A DNA stretch of 34,010 nucleotides from positions 1 through 34,010 of the forward strand of contig JAFGEP010000115.1 of the NCBI GenBank assembly GCA_016931535.1, read 5' to 3'. A model generated the notes under the pieces. It saw nothing but the letters and a program-made list of their open reading frames with translations, ran no database searches and had not been told where the DNA came from. The translations under genes and the position numbers were made by a program. Each line of letters opens with the position of its first letter. The stretch's first letter is position 1. Positions 23,187 to 32,804 of this stretch are shown here, in pieces. Source of the DNA: Bradymonadales bacterium. Lineage in GTDB: Bacteria > Myxococcota_A > Bradymonadia > JAFGEP01.

Positions 23187-24392
23187 ATGATCATGCACAC
23201 CGGTCTGCCGTCACTCTTTTTCGATAACGTGCGCCGCCTGATCAAGGGGATCTGGCCCCGGCTGGGCTCGCTGTGGAGTGCGCTCGCCGGGGTAGCCCGA
23301 ACCCTGTCGGCGCGACGGCGGCCTTTCGGCAGGGCGGTCACCCCCACCGGCGTGGGTTTCCAAACAACGACCGGTGCTCGAACAACTCGACCACCAGCAT
23401 CCTGGATTACGCCTCCCTCGGATGAAGGTCGTCTGGCCTCCCCCGTTTCCTCTGCAATCGACGAGCACCAAGAACGGCCGGTTGCCCCCGATGCCCATCA
23501 GGACCTGGCCACGCCGGATTTTCGCCCTGCGGAGGACATACAACCACCGGCTGCCAGGCCCGAAACGCGGCTGCAAACAGCGGCCACCCCGGCGTCGAGG
23601 AGCGGGGAGACCACCATCGACTCGGGAGCCGACGAGATCGCCGCTCAAAGCTCCGCTTCCAGTCCGGATCGCCTCGGCTCGCCGCGAAAGCTCGAGGTGG
23701 TTGACGTGATCCGCCAGGTGAAGGGGGCGGTGATCCTGGTCTTGACCGACCCCTCTGGCCGAGCGATCGCGTTTCGCCCTGGCCAGTACATGGTCCTGCA
23801 GATGGAGATCCAGGGAGCGCCGGTGCAACGCTCCTACCATGTCTGCGGCGATCCGGCCCAGGCGGATCGGATCGCCATCGCCGTGGAGCGGATCGAGCGC
23901 GATCGGCTGTCCAATTTCATCAACGACTACACGGTCCGGGGAGACCGCCTCGACCTTTCCGGCCCCTTGGGCGAGTTTGGGCCGCCACCGGCCGCGGGTG
24001 GTCCCCGGCGCCTGGTGCTGATCGCGTCGGGCATGGGGATATGCCCCATGGTCCCCATCATCCGGGCGATCTTGGCGGAGGAGCCCTCCACGCGCCTGGA
24101 GCTGGTCCATGGCAGCCAGCTCTTGAGCCGGACGTTGTTCCGGGAGGAGCTTGCCGAGCTGGAGCGCCTGCATCCCGACGCGCTGCAGGTCACTCTGGTG
24201 CTCAGTCGGCCCTCCACGCGCTGGAAAGGGCCGAGCGGGGAACTGGCCGGTGAGGTGCTGGCGCAGACCGTTCCGGTTGCCCCCGACATCCAGTACCTGG
24301 TGTGTGGACCTCGGTCAGTGCTGACCTCGGTCGCCGATTTTCTGGCTCGATCTGACGTGACACCGGAGCGGATCCAGCTCGAAGAGGTTTGA
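23187..24392 (+). CDS. FNR-type FAD/NAD(P)H oxidoreductase with a long disordered N-terminus
   Basis: A 401-residue protein in two very different halves. Residues 1-170 are rich in Pro, Ala, Ser, Thr and Arg with no fold I recognise; 1-40 include a hydrophobic/basic stretch (LFFDNVRRLIKGIWPRLG) that could touch the membrane. Residues 170-401 are a ferredoxin-NADP reductase-like module: FAD motif QRSYHVCG, GDRLDLSGPLGEFG, nucleotide-binding ASGMGICPMVP, and YLVCGPRSVL near the end. The C-terminal [2Fe-2S] ferredoxin domain found in phenol or benzoate reductases is missing, so it needs a separate electron partner. The start ATG 23187 has GGAAGG 8 bases upstream. The role is unknown; it shows no operon link. 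Confidence 0.8.
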   Translation: MIMHTGLPSLFFDNVRRLIKGIWPRLGSLWSALAGVARTLSARRRPFGRAVTPTGVGFQTTTGARTTRPPASWITPPSDEGRLASPVSSAIDEHQERPVAPDAHQDLATPDFRPAEDIQPPAARPETRLQTAATPASRSGETTIDSGADEIAAQSSASSPDRLGSPRKLEVVDVIRQVKGAVILVLTDPSGRAIAFRPGQYMVLQMEIQGAPVQRSYHVCGDPAQADRIAIAVERIERDRLSNFINDYTVRGDRLDLSGPLGEFGPPPAAGGPRRLVLIASGMGICPMVPIIRAILAEEPSTRLELVHGSQLLSRTLFREELAELERLHPDALQVTLVLSRPSTRWKGPSGELAGEVLAQTVPVAPDIQYLVCGPRSVLTSVADFLARSDVTPERIQLEEV

Positions 24393-24434
24393 ACCTGATC
24401 GGTCCCGATCTGAAATAGGTCTGGTTGGTGCAGG

Positions 24435-24890
24435 TCAGTTGTCGGCGAGGATGACCTCGTCGTACTCGACCTCGAAGCGCAGCTTGTGCTTGGCTTCTTC
24501 TTGGGCCAGCCGTTCCAGGGTGGCCTTCAGCCCGGCATCTTCCACGCGATTGGCCAGGTCGGTGTAGAGCCTGTAGGAAGCCTTTTCGCGCTTCATGGCG
24601 ACGATCAGCGCCTGCTGGTAGTCCATGTCGCTGGTGACCTCCACATCCACCAGGTAATCGCCGATCTTGAGATCGAGCACCTTCTGGGCCATCGGTTCCA
24701 GGCTCTTTCCTTCCTTGAAAGCGAGGAGGGTGGCCTTGTGCCCCTCTTCCTCCTTGGCAAAGGTTCGGAAGATCTCCTGCATCCAGGTCCGGTTCACCCG
24801 CTGGGCCAGGTGGGTGTAGAACTGGGCGGCCGCCTCTTCACGCGAGATGGCAAAGTCCAAGATTTCATCAACCGAGCCGAACTTTTTCAT
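24435..24890 (-). CDS. Rubrerythrin-like ferritin-fold diiron protein
   Basis: A 151-residue four-helix protein with the diiron ligand set of the rubrerythrin/erythrin family: EEAAAQFY near residue 17, EEEGHK near 50, KREKASYRLY near 103 and QEEAKHKLRFE near 133. It lacks the rubredoxin domain, so it needs another electron donor, if it acts as a peroxidase at all. The start ATG 24890 follows GAGGAG; an upstream frame to 24944 has no family similarity. Its gene converges with that of the FNR-type flavoprotein (42-base gap), a possible but unproven electron donor. Likely role: peroxide or oxygen defence in an anaerobe. Confidence 0.85.
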   Translation of the reverse strand: MKKFGSVDEILDFAISREEAAAQFYTHLAQRVNRTWMQEIFRTFAKEEEGHKATLLAFKEGKSLEPMAQKVLDLKIGDYLVDVEVTSDMDYQQALIVAMKREKASYRLYTDLANRVEDAGLKATLERLAQEEAKHKLRFEVEYDEVILADN

Positions 24891-25044
24891 GCTATCCCAC
24901 TCCTCTGAGCACGATTGACTACCACATACCTCATTGTGCTCCATTTCTCAATGGAAGGGGGAGGGACCTTCCTGGATGTGACCGGTTTTTCTCTGTTTCG
25001 CCGCGGAAACACCCTGAACGGCAGTCTTCTCAAGGGCTCGGTGG

Positions 25045-26352
25045 TTACTGGATGGCGTCGATGTTCAGGAAGATCGACAGGCCACGGGCATCGAGCGCCA
25101 GCTCGAAGGAACGGGCCGAGAGGTCCGCCTGCTTCTCGTCGGGGAGGGTGATCTGGCGATAGTTCAGCGTGATCTCGGAGGTGTCGATCAGCCCGCTCAA
25201 GAACGGGCTGGAAAGCCATTGATCGACGGCCACCAGGTACTCGCCGATCCCGGCAGCCTCCACCACCGCCAGGTCGTTCACCTCCAGGCGAAGCTCCGCG
25301 TCGCTGATGGATAACCCCAGGTCGGCTTGCAGGCCGATGCAGCCGCACAGCCCCCCATCGGTTCGCCAAAGCGTGAAGCCGCTGCGGAGCAGCTCGTCGT
25401 CGCTGCCTTCCAGCTTGTCCAGGCTGACCTGGAGCCCCCCGCTCGAGGTGGGGTTCCCCGTCATGTCGTAGCTGCGATCGATATGCCCCTCGAACATCAT
25501 GCGGCGGACCATCTGCTGGACCAGCTCGGGATGGAACTGCATGCCGATGTCCACCCCCTCGGGAAGCGCAGGGGTCACGCTGACGCTGCCCGATAGCGGT
25601 CTGATCAGGTTGGTGTGGATGCCGATGGCTACCGTTTCTTGCTCGGGGTAGATCAAGGGACCGAACCCCAACAGCTTGACGTCCCCGTCGCCGATCTCCC
25701 AGGCCGTCAGCTCGAACAGCTCGGTGTCGCCCAGCGTGTTGCGGATCACGTAGGTCGCCGCCTGGCTGACCAGCGGCTCCACCACATCGAGCGCCTCACT
25801 GCTCAGACCGGAGACGGAGAAGTCGACCTGCAGCACGGTGGACTCTCCGAGCTGAGCCATCGCTCGAGTGGACTCCATCCCATTGGCCTCCAGCGTCAAG
25901 GGAAACTGGTAGCGCCCGGCGCCGCTGCCGCTGACGGTGGACTGGTCCAGCGTGACGTCCAGACCGAAATCCAGCTCGGTCAACAAGCAGGTGGTACATT
26001 CCCGTTCCCCGCCCACCTGGATGAGCGGTAGCGAGGGGCGCAAGGTGAGCGACAGGGGAACACCCAGGACCTCCGATCCCAGGGTGACGGGGGGGAGCTC
26101 CTCACCCGCCACCGCCGCAAACAGCCGGTTCAGGGCATCCTGGCTGATGATGATGGCCATCGGGTAGGGTTCGGCCGAAGCGATCTCCTGCGAAAGCTGC
26201 CCGTCGTTGGCCACCGCCGCGTTGTAGTCGTTGGTGTAGACGGCGCAGGAGGTGGTCGAGGTGTTCTGGCAGTCGATCAGGGTCGCCAAAGCTGCGATCC
26301 CAAGCAGCAAGAGCGGCGCCGAATGAAGCGATGTGGCGATCCGGTTTGGCAT
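25045..26352 (-). CDS. Exported beta-rich protein, possible lipoprotein, unknown function
   Basis: A 435-residue protein with an N-terminal export signal (basic MPNRIATS, hydrophobic LLLLGIAALATLI, then DCQN). The Cys at 28 with D before it is an atypical lipobox, so it may be a lipoprotein or simply secreted. The mature part is almost all beta strands with amphipathic runs, paired cysteines (ECTTCL near 120; GLCGC near 330), and repeated phrases of the type LSLTLRPSLPL and LDFGLDVTLD, reminiscent of lipid-binding BPI/TULIP or jelly-roll surface proteins; this fold guess is weak. Start ATG 26352 has GAGGTG 6 bases upstream. It is divergent from the aminotransferase gene. I do not recognise the family. 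Confidence 0.75.
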   Translation of the reverse strand: MPNRIATSLHSAPLLLLGIAALATLIDCQNTSTTSCAVYTNDYNAAVANDGQLSQEIASAEPYPMAIIISQDALNRLFAAVAGEELPPVTLGSEVLGVPLSLTLRPSLPLIQVGGERECTTCLLTELDFGLDVTLDQSTVSGSGAGRYQFPLTLEANGMESTRAMAQLGESTVLQVDFSVSGLSSEALDVVEPLVSQAATYVIRNTLGDTELFELTAWEIGDGDVKLLGFGPLIYPEQETVAIGIHTNLIRPLSGSVSVTPALPEGVDIGMQFHPELVQQMVRRMMFEGHIDRSYDMTGNPTSSGGLQVSLDKLEGSDDELLRSGFTLWRTDGGLCGCIGLQADLGLSISDAELRLEVNDLAVVEAAGIGEYLVAVDQWLSSPFLSGLIDTSEITLNYRQITLPDEKQADLSARSFELALDARGLSIFLNIDAIQ

Positions 26353-26656
26353 GGTGCACCTCACAAGAGGGGGCCTGTTGCCCGAGTACTCTACATCCAA
26401 GCGGGAATGCCGCGCAATCCGAGGCTCCGACCGGGGCGCGATCCGAGCCGGGCGCATTCGGCCCACCCCACGCCCCGCGCAACCTGTTCGCTTCATCCCC
26501 CTCTGCACGGCTCGCCGGGCGCGGTCTTTCCATCGAACACCTGTTGGACGGTGCCCGGGGTCTGGCTGTTCATCGGCCAGGGCGAACCCCCTTTACACAC
26601 CGGACAGGGCAAGGCAATTTGATCCCGCTGGCCGGTCGCAACCCCGGGTTCATTCC
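26353..26656. other. Divergent intergenic region
   Basis: 304 bases between the exported-protein gene and the aminotransferase gene, which must hold both promoters. I see no clear -35/-10 pair and no strong palindrome. Confidence 0.4.
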
Positions 26657-27799
26657 ATGATCTCCAAGTTCGCTCAACAGGTGCAACCGTTCATCGTCAT
26701 GGACATCATGGAGATGGCCCAGGAGATGGAGCGCCAGGGCAGGGAGATCATCCACCTGGAGGTGGGCGAGCCAGACTTCGACCCTCCACCGGCCGTCTGC
26801 CGGGCCATGGAAGGCGCACTTACCTGTGGGCGCACCCACTACACCCACAGTCTCGGCATCTGGGAGCTGCGCTGCGAGGTCGCGCGCTACTATGGGGATC
26901 ACTACGGTGTCGAGCTGGATCCCGGTCGAGTGGTCATCACCACCGGCACCTCGGCCGCCTTTCTGCTCATCTTTTCCACCTGGCTGGAAGCGGGGGGGCG
27001 TATCCTGCTCTCCGACCCGGGGTACCCCTGCTACAAGAGCTTTGCCGCCTTGATCGGGGCCGAGGTGAGGGCCATCCCGGTGGGGAGCGAGACCGACTTT
27101 GCCATCACGCCGGAGCTGCTGGAGGGGGTGGTCGAGGACGGCCGGGAGGTGGTGCTGATCTCCTCGCCATCCAACCCCACCGGCGCGATCACCGGGCGTC
27201 GAACCTACGAGTGGATTGCACAGCGGGGTATCCGCTGCATCTCGGACGAGATCTACCACGACCTGGTGTATACCGATGTGCCCCAGTTCACCGGGTTGCA
27301 GGTGTCGCAGCAGATGGTGGTCATCAACGGATTTTCCAAGCGCTGGGCCATGACCGGCCTGCGCCTGGGCTGGATGGTGGTGCCCGAGCCGCTGATCCGG
27401 CCGATCAACAAGATCGCTCAGAACCTGTACATCTGCCCGCCGACGCCTTGCCAGTATGCCGGCCTGGCGGCCTTGCGGGAGGGAGAGACCGCCCTCCTTC
27501 GGATGCGGGAGGAGTACGACCGGCGGCGGAGAACGCTCTTGGCCGGGCTCGAGGATCTCGGTTTTCTCGTCCACAGCGAGCCCCAGGGCGCCTTTTACAT
27601 CTTCGCCGACATCTCGGCCCTGGCGGCGGACTCCTACGACTTCGCGCTGGCCATGCTCAAGGAAGCCGGGGTGGCGGTGACCCCGGGAAAGGACTTCGGC
27701 AGCAATCAGACCTCTCGGTTCGTGCGGTTCGCCTACACCAACTCCTTGCAGCACATCGAGGCGGCCATCGAGCGGCTGCGAAGCTGGCTTGGCCGTTAA
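26657..27799 (+). CDS. Class I PLP-dependent aminotransferase
   Basis: A 380-residue aminotransferase of the aspartate/aromatic aminotransferase fold. It shows IIHLEVGEPDFDPP near 30, TGTSAAFLLIF near 98 (PLP phosphate), SSPSNPTGAI near 173 (Asn binding PLP), SDEIYHDLVY near 199, the PLP lysine in NGFSKRWAMTGLRLGW near 230, and the substrate Arg in SRFVRFAYTNS near the C-terminus. The substrate is not fixed by sequence; alanine, aspartate or methionine/kynurenine-type keto acids are possible. The start ATG 26657 lacks a good ribosome site, but an open extension upstream has no family similarity. There is no operon partner. Confidence 0.88.
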   Translation: MISKFAQQVQPFIVMDIMEMAQEMERQGREIIHLEVGEPDFDPPPAVCRAMEGALTCGRTHYTHSLGIWELRCEVARYYGDHYGVELDPGRVVITTGTSAAFLLIFSTWLEAGGRILLSDPGYPCYKSFAALIGAEVRAIPVGSETDFAITPELLEGVVEDGREVVLISSPSNPTGAITGRRTYEWIAQRGIRCISDEIYHDLVYTDVPQFTGLQVSQQMVVINGFSKRWAMTGLRLGWMVVPEPLIRPINKIAQNLYICPPTPCQYAGLAALREGETALLRMREEYDRRRRTLLAGLEDLGFLVHSEPQGAFYIFADISALAADSYDFALAMLKEAGVAVTPGKDFGSNQTSRFVRFAYTNSLQHIEAAIERLRSWLGR

Positions 27800-27951
27800 C
27801 AAATTAACCGCTTGCCCTCCGGTGCGGTTTGCGCCTTCGACCTGCTTGCCCAATGGGCTCGATGTGTGGACAATCCCCCCGCTCTGTCGCTTTCGGTCCA
27901 TACCCGATCAGCGGATCTGGAATTGGCCCCGTTTCTGCAGGAGTACACGCG

Positions 27952-27976
27952 CCTGTCTGGGAACCTGACAGGTTTT
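27952..27976 (+). terminator. Weak hairpin plus T4 before the metalloprotease gene
   Basis: CCTGTC (27952-27957) pairs with GACAGG (27967-27972), followed by TTTT. It sits 40 bases before the metalloprotease start codon and may terminate or attenuate read-through from the aminotransferase gene. Confidence 0.3.
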
Positions 27977-28015
27977 CGTCCCATAGGTCATCACTTGGTG
28001 GAGGAGTAGAGCACG

Positions 28016-31000
28016 ATGCGTCAAAGGCGACACGCCCTGATGGGTTTGCTGTGCCTCTGGTTGGGCCTTGCTGCCCTGGCCTGTGCACAGCAGGTTGGAG
28101 ACATCGATCGCACCCAGCCCAACCGGATCCTCAAGACGGATCTGGACGGCGTCTGGTACATGATGGAAACCGTCACCTATGTTCCACCCCATGCGTCGGT
28201 GGATTTCATCGGGGACACCAGCTACATCACCGAACGGATCCGCTGGGTCGTCGAGGAGGACTACCTCATCGCCTACCGCAACTACCCGTTGACCCCGGGC
28301 GCCGACAACGTGGACGGCGACTTCAACTACGATGAGCCCGACTACCACGAGCAACCGGTGGCGGTATTTCCTATCCTGGGCCACTTCGACATCAAGCGCG
28401 AGTACAACTCCTCCACCGGCGAGGAGATGAACGTCATCTCCGAGAACTCCTCCGACCGCCCCTGGTTCGAACGGGACTACATGCGCGTGGACTGGTCCAA
28501 CAACCTGATCACCAACTTCAACTTCGTCGCCGACTGGTGGTGGTGGACCCCCATCGAGCTCACCTATCAGGTCGACACCGAGCGGGAGGATGTCCGCAGC
28601 CTCTACTTCGAGCGGGAAGGGGACCAGCTGGTCTACTTCGACATCCCCCGCCGCATGCTGGTGGAGCCCGACCTGTGGGAGTGCGCCTACTCCTGGTGGG
28701 GCTGGGGCTGGGGCGACTGCACCGCCGCCGAGGTCGAGGTCGTCGCTTCCTTCGCCCGCACTCCGGAGGAGCGGGACTACGAGTCTCTGCCCTATGACGA
28801 CCGCATGATCCAGCGCTACGGCTTCTTCCGCTCGCAGCGCTACGTCTACGACCAGCAGCGTGGCTTCGTCGAGTCCGCCATCTCCAAGGTGATCCAGCGG
28901 CTCAATATCTGGCAGCAAACCTATCGCCGAGATAACCAGGGGAACTTTTTACGCGACACCGACGGGAACCGGATCCCCATCCCCATGGCCGAGCGCCAGC
29001 CGCGCACCATCCCCTATTACGTATCGGAATCGTTCCCTGACGACGAGCTCATCCTGAACAACGCCTTCGCCGCGATCGAGGAGTGGAACGTCATCTTCCA
29101 GGAGACGGTGGCCATTGCCAAGGGGATCGATGTCTCTGAGGTCCCCGACATCCTGGTCGGCTGCCACACTCCGGTTGTGGAAGCCGATCCTGACGCCTGC
29201 GGAGAGGTGGGCTTCTCCCCTCGATTCGGTGATGCCCGTTACAGCACGCTGTGGTGGGTGGAGGCCGACCAGATGTACGGTCCCCTGGGCTACGGTCCGT
29301 GCGCCGCCGACCCGGTCACCGGTGAGATCATCTCCTCCAAGGCCCACGTGTATGCCGGCGGCCTGAACACCTATGCCTCCCTGGCCCTGGACATGATCCG
29401 GCTGATCAACGGAGATCTCGATCCGCAGGATCTGGTCCACGCCGATCATGTGCGCGAGGCGATCCTGGACCGTGCCGAGGAGTCCACCGACATCGACCGG
29501 GTGGCCGATTCGCTCCGGGATATGCCGCTGGGAGCCTGGCGAGAGCGAGAGCGGGAGCGGCTGAACCTGCGCGAGGCGAGGCGGCGCGAGCTGCGCAGCT
29601 TCGACCCTGCCGCCGCCGATCAGCGCATCAACCGCGCCCGCGAGCTGGGCTTCAGCTCCTGGACGGCCGACTCCTCCTACTGGCGCAACCTGGCCAGCCA
29701 GCTCAACATCTCTCCCAACGAGCTGACCCAGGATCTCATGGAGGCCTATGACCCGATCCGCCTGTTCAATCCGGTCCAGCTCGAGAGGCAGCGGCGCCGT
29801 CGGATGGAAGCCTTGGCCAGAGGGGTGGATTTCATCGACTTCGTGGATCCCAACGTGGTCGGCTACGCCCGTACCTTCGCGGGTCGCACCGACTACGACC
29901 AGATCTGGCGCGAGATCAGGGCCAACACCTTTTTGGCCACCGCCATCCACGAGATCGGGCACACGCTGGGGCTACGCCACAACTTCAGCGGCAGCTACGA
30001 CTCCATGAACTACCATGACGAGTACTGGGATCTGCGCGAACCCACCCTGTTCGAACCCCAGTCCATGGCCGATCTCTACCAGCTCACCGCCCTGACCGAA
30101 GACCAGATCAACGGCCGCATGCGGGAGTACCAGTACTCCTCCATCATGGACTACGGCCTGACCTTCACCAGCGATACCCACGGCGCCGGCCGGTACGACC
30201 GGGCTGCCATCGTCTTCGGCTACACCGGCGGCACCATCGCCAAGCCAGTGAGCGAGATGGCCGACGGCTGCGGCCCCGACACCCCCGGTACCATGGTCGA
30301 TCCGACAAACAGCAGCAACTGCCTGGTGCTGACCCCCGGCTTCATCGAGGTGTACGACAAGGGGCTTACCGATCTGGGAGACGCTGGAGAGATCCTCAGC
30401 AGCCAGGACGAGTTCGGCTTCTACTTCGAGGATCTCACCTCGCTGGTCGTCCCCTACCTGGAGCGCTGGCACTACACCACGGTCATGCAGTCCTTCCCCG
30501 ATTTCGAGGACGCCTTCGACCGACAGTGGATGCGGCTGGCCGACTACCTGGCCGCCCGCGAGATCGACATGGACAACCGTCCGGTGCGGGTCCCCTACCT
30601 CTTCTGCCCCGACGAGTGGGTGGGCTCCATGGTCAACTGCAACTACTGGGACGGCGGCGCCGACCCCTTCGAGGCCGCCCGCAACGTCATCGACGACTAC
30701 CGGGCCATGTACTACTTCCGTGACTTCAAGCGGGATCGGATCGGCTGGTGGCCCGGCAATTCCTTCTACTCCTACTGGTACTACGTGTTCGGAACCCTGT
30801 CCGACTACTACCAGAACTGGTACCTGGCCCCCTGGGGCTACGATGACGTCCTGGATGACTACTTCTGGCTGGCGGTCAACATGGGGCTCAACCTCTTCGC
30901 CGAGGCCATGGCCACCCCCGAGTACGGCACCTTCTGCACCCAGCCCAATGGACGGCTGTTCCACCTCTCCGACCAGGCAGGCACCAGCCCGGAGACCACC

Positions 31001-32629
31001 TCCGAGTACTACATGGACGCCTACTGCGACCCGGATGGCACCTTCTACGAGGTACCACAAGGGTACGGACGCCGCCGTTTTACCCGCTACGACGTGATGA
31101 GCGGCTTCAACTACGGCAACTACGAGCTGGAAACCGGCCACGTCTGGACCTCCATGGCCGCCATGCTGGCCCTGGTGGATCCCTACGCCTTTGTAATCGG
31201 AACCGAGGGCGACATCGGGACTTATGCCATCTCCTTCATCGACTACTTCGGAGAGGAGATCTTCGACCTGGTCAACGCCATGCTCACCGAGAACTACGCC
31301 GTCCACAGCCCCGTGCTGGAGGTGACCGAGACCAACGGCGACAACCCCAGCGGTGTGCTGCGCTACCCCATCATCTCGGCGGTCTGGGACCCCGAAACCA
31401 GCAGCCTGATCGATCCCGCCACCGGCATCCTCCAGAGCGAGCTGCTCGGCCCGTCCCGGGCACGCACCGGGATCTGCCAGCCCTGTGTTCGCAGTGACGA
31501 GTGTAACGGCTACACCGGCGGTGGCTACGGCGTGGGCGGCGTGTTCTGCGTCCAGGGCATCGACTCCGACAACCCCAGGCAGGGATACTGCATCTACGAC
31601 TGCTACGAAATGCCGGCCAACTTCTGCGGCGATGATTTCGTATGCAGCCCGGGCGCCTACTGGTGTCTTCCCGAGGAGGGGCTGACCTGCGAAGAGGTCG
31701 CGCCCGCCTGCTCCTCTGATGCCCCCAACGGCAGCTGCCCCGAGGGCGAGACCTGCGAGGACGGCGAATGCGTGGATCTGTGGCCCATCGTGGAGTCCGA
31801 TACCAGCCTCTCCCAGGTCGACGACATCGTCTTCTGGGGGATGCTCTACTCCACCTTCGGCTGGGAGACCCGCTACAACGACCAGATGTTCGTGTTCAAG
31901 CGCGGCACCGCCGAAGAGGTCACGCCGGGACCCCAGTTCGAGACCGTCACCTTCACCGATCCCATCATGGGCGACGAGTACGGGGCCAACCAGGAGGTCT
32001 GCAACATCGAGACCATTGAGGGCGGACCGATCGGGATCTGCAGCGAATGCGAGGTCGACGAGGACTGCGTGGGATACATCGGCGACTACTACGGCGGCGT
32101 CTTCTGTGTCGAGATGGAGCCGGGAGTGAGTTACTGCCTGCAGGACTGCTCCGAACCTCAGGATGAGGACGTGGTCCCGGAGCAGGAGGCCTGCGACTAC
32201 CTGTCCGGCTACGTCTGCGAATACGACGTTCCCTGGGGCTATGCCTGTGTTCCACCCCATGGCCCGGGCGCCGAAGCCAGCTGTCGCCTGGCTGGCGGCG
32301 ACTGCTCCGAGGCCTTCCCCGCCGGCGACTGCGAGGAGGGCACCACCTGCGTGGACGGCGAATGTGTCGAGCTGCAGGCCCCCAGCATCATGTGTCGGGT
32401 GGGCTGGTCGCGCCTCCCCGGCGGCGCCCAGCTGATCACCCGCGGGAACTACCTGGTCGACCGGATGAACGAGGCCCTCACCGAGTGGGCCTACTATGAC
32501 GGCGACGACGAGGACGAGGAGACCCGCCTGTATCTAATCTACCTCCGCTACAAGTACGCGGTCGAGTTCCTCATGAGCGAGATCAACACCATCCGGGCCA
32601 TCTACGAGTACTTCGGCAAAGTGTACTGA
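28016..32629 (+). CDS. Large metzincin-type zinc metalloprotease lipoprotein with two Cys-rich modules
   Basis: A 1537-residue exported protein. The signal peptide ends LGLAALAC (C23), a likely lipoprotein. Residues 30-620 are rich in Tyr, Trp, Asp and beta strands, like the propeptide/DUF5117-type region of this protease family. The zinc site HEIGHTLGLRHNF starts at residue 645, with a Met-turn SSIMDYG near 710; the third His and the Met-turn make it a metzincin. The C-terminal part carries two related Cys-rich modules (about 1152-1256 and 1338-1456), each with a GICxxC start, GGVFCV, and a SCPEGETCEDGECV-like end, probably disulfide-bonded outside the cell. Family members are commonly 800-900 residues, so it is nearly twice as long. 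GGAGGAG lies 8 bases before the ATG. Substrate unknown; probably cell-surface degradation of protein. Confidence 0.88.
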   Translation: MRQRRHALMGLLCLWLGLAALACAQQVGDIDRTQPNRILKTDLDGVWYMMETVTYVPPHASVDFIGDTSYITERIRWVVEEDYLIAYRNYPLTPGADNVDGDFNYDEPDYHEQPVAVFPILGHFDIKREYNSSTGEEMNVISENSSDRPWFERDYMRVDWSNNLITNFNFVADWWWWTPIELTYQVDTEREDVRSLYFEREGDQLVYFDIPRRMLVEPDLWECAYSWWGWGWGDCTAAEVEVVASFARTPEERDYESLPYDDRMIQRYGFFRSQRYVYDQQRGFVESAISKVIQRLNIWQQTYRRDNQGNFLRDTDGNRIPIPMAERQPRTIPYYVSESFPDDELILNNAFAAIEEWNVIFQETVAIAKGIDVSEVPDILVGCHTPVVEADPDACGEVGFSPRFGDARYSTLWWVEADQMYGPLGYGPCAADPVTGEIISSKAHVYAGGLNTYASLALDMIRLINGDLDPQDLVHADHVREAILDRAEESTDIDRVADSLRDMPLGAWRERERERLNLREARRRELRSFDPAAADQRINRARELGFSSWTADSSYWRNLASQLNISPNELTQDLMEAYDPIRLFNPVQLERQRRRRMEALARGVDFIDFVDPNVVGYARTFAGRTDYDQIWREIRANTFLATAIHEIGHTLGLRHNFSGSYDSMNYHDEYWDLREPTLFEPQSMADLYQLTALTEDQINGRMREYQYSSIMDYGLTFTSDTHGAGRYDRAAIVFGYTGGTIAKPVSEMADGCGPDTPGTMVDPTNSSNCLVLTPGFIEVYDKGLTDLGDAGEILSSQDEFGFYFEDLTSLVVPYLERWHYTTVMQSFPDFEDAFDRQWMRLADYLAAREIDMDNRPVRVPYLFCPDEWVGSMVNCNYWDGGADPFEAARNVIDDYRAMYYFRDFKRDRIGWWPGNSFYSYWYYVFGTLSDYYQNWYLAPWGYDDVLDDYFWLAVNMGLNLFAEAMATPEYGTFCTQPNGRLFHLSDQAGTSPETTSEYYMDAYCDPDGTFYEVPQGYGRRRFTRYDVMSGFNYGNYELETGHVWTSMAAMLALVDPYAFVIGTEGDIGTYAISFIDYFGEEIFDLVNAMLTENYAVHSPVLEVTETNGDNPSGVLRYPIISAVWDPETSSLIDPATGILQSELLGPSRARTGICQPCVRSDECNGYTGGGYGVGGVFCVQGIDSDNPRQGYCIYDCYEMPANFCGDDFVCSPGAYWCLPEEGLTCEEVAPACSSDAPNGSCPEGETCEDGECVDLWPIVESDTSLSQVDDIVFWGMLYSTFGWETRYNDQMFVFKRGTAEEVTPGPQFETVTFTDPIMGDEYGANQEVCNIETIEGGPIGICSECEVDEDCVGYIGDYYGGVFCVEMEPGVSYCLQDCSEPQDEDVVPEQEACDYLSGYVCEYDVPWGYACVPPHGPGAEASCRLAGGDCSEAFPAGDCEEGTTCVDGECVELQAPSIMCRVGWSRLPGGAQLITRGNYLVDRMNEALTEWAYYDGDDEDEETRLYLIYLRYKYAVEFLMSEINTIRAIYEYFGKVY

Positions 32630-32683
32630 TCCGGCCGGCTCTACGCGGCTTTCCATCACACCAAAGTCCTGTCACACCTGAAC

Positions 32684-32715
32684 GCCGAGGGGCACAGACC
32701 GCTGCGCCCCTCGGC
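32684..32715 (+). terminator. Hairpin after the metalloprotease gene
   Basis: A perfect 10-bp stem, GCCGAGGGGC (32684-32693) and GCCCCTCGGC (32706-32715), with a 12-base loop. There is no T-run, so it is either a terminator without U-tract or an mRNA-stabilising end. Confidence 0.5.
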
Positions 32716-32804
32716 CGGCTGGCAACTGGCCGACGCCGGTCCTTTCCAGTGTCTGATCTTGCTTTCTTCTGCTGCCGGCGACAGAATGAGAACGAGGTGA
32801 CCTG

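Noticed and set aside
24397..24410. GATCGGTCCCGATC palindrome between the convergent FNR and rubrerythrin genes, as a terminator.
   Set aside because: The stem allows only a five-pair helix with four-base loop and no T-run follows.
29972..32260. 762-codon minus-strand frame opposite the metalloprotease gene.
   Set aside because: Low-complexity Val/Gly/Ala/Asp/His composition typical of antisense frames in high-GC genes; the + strand has the zinc motif.
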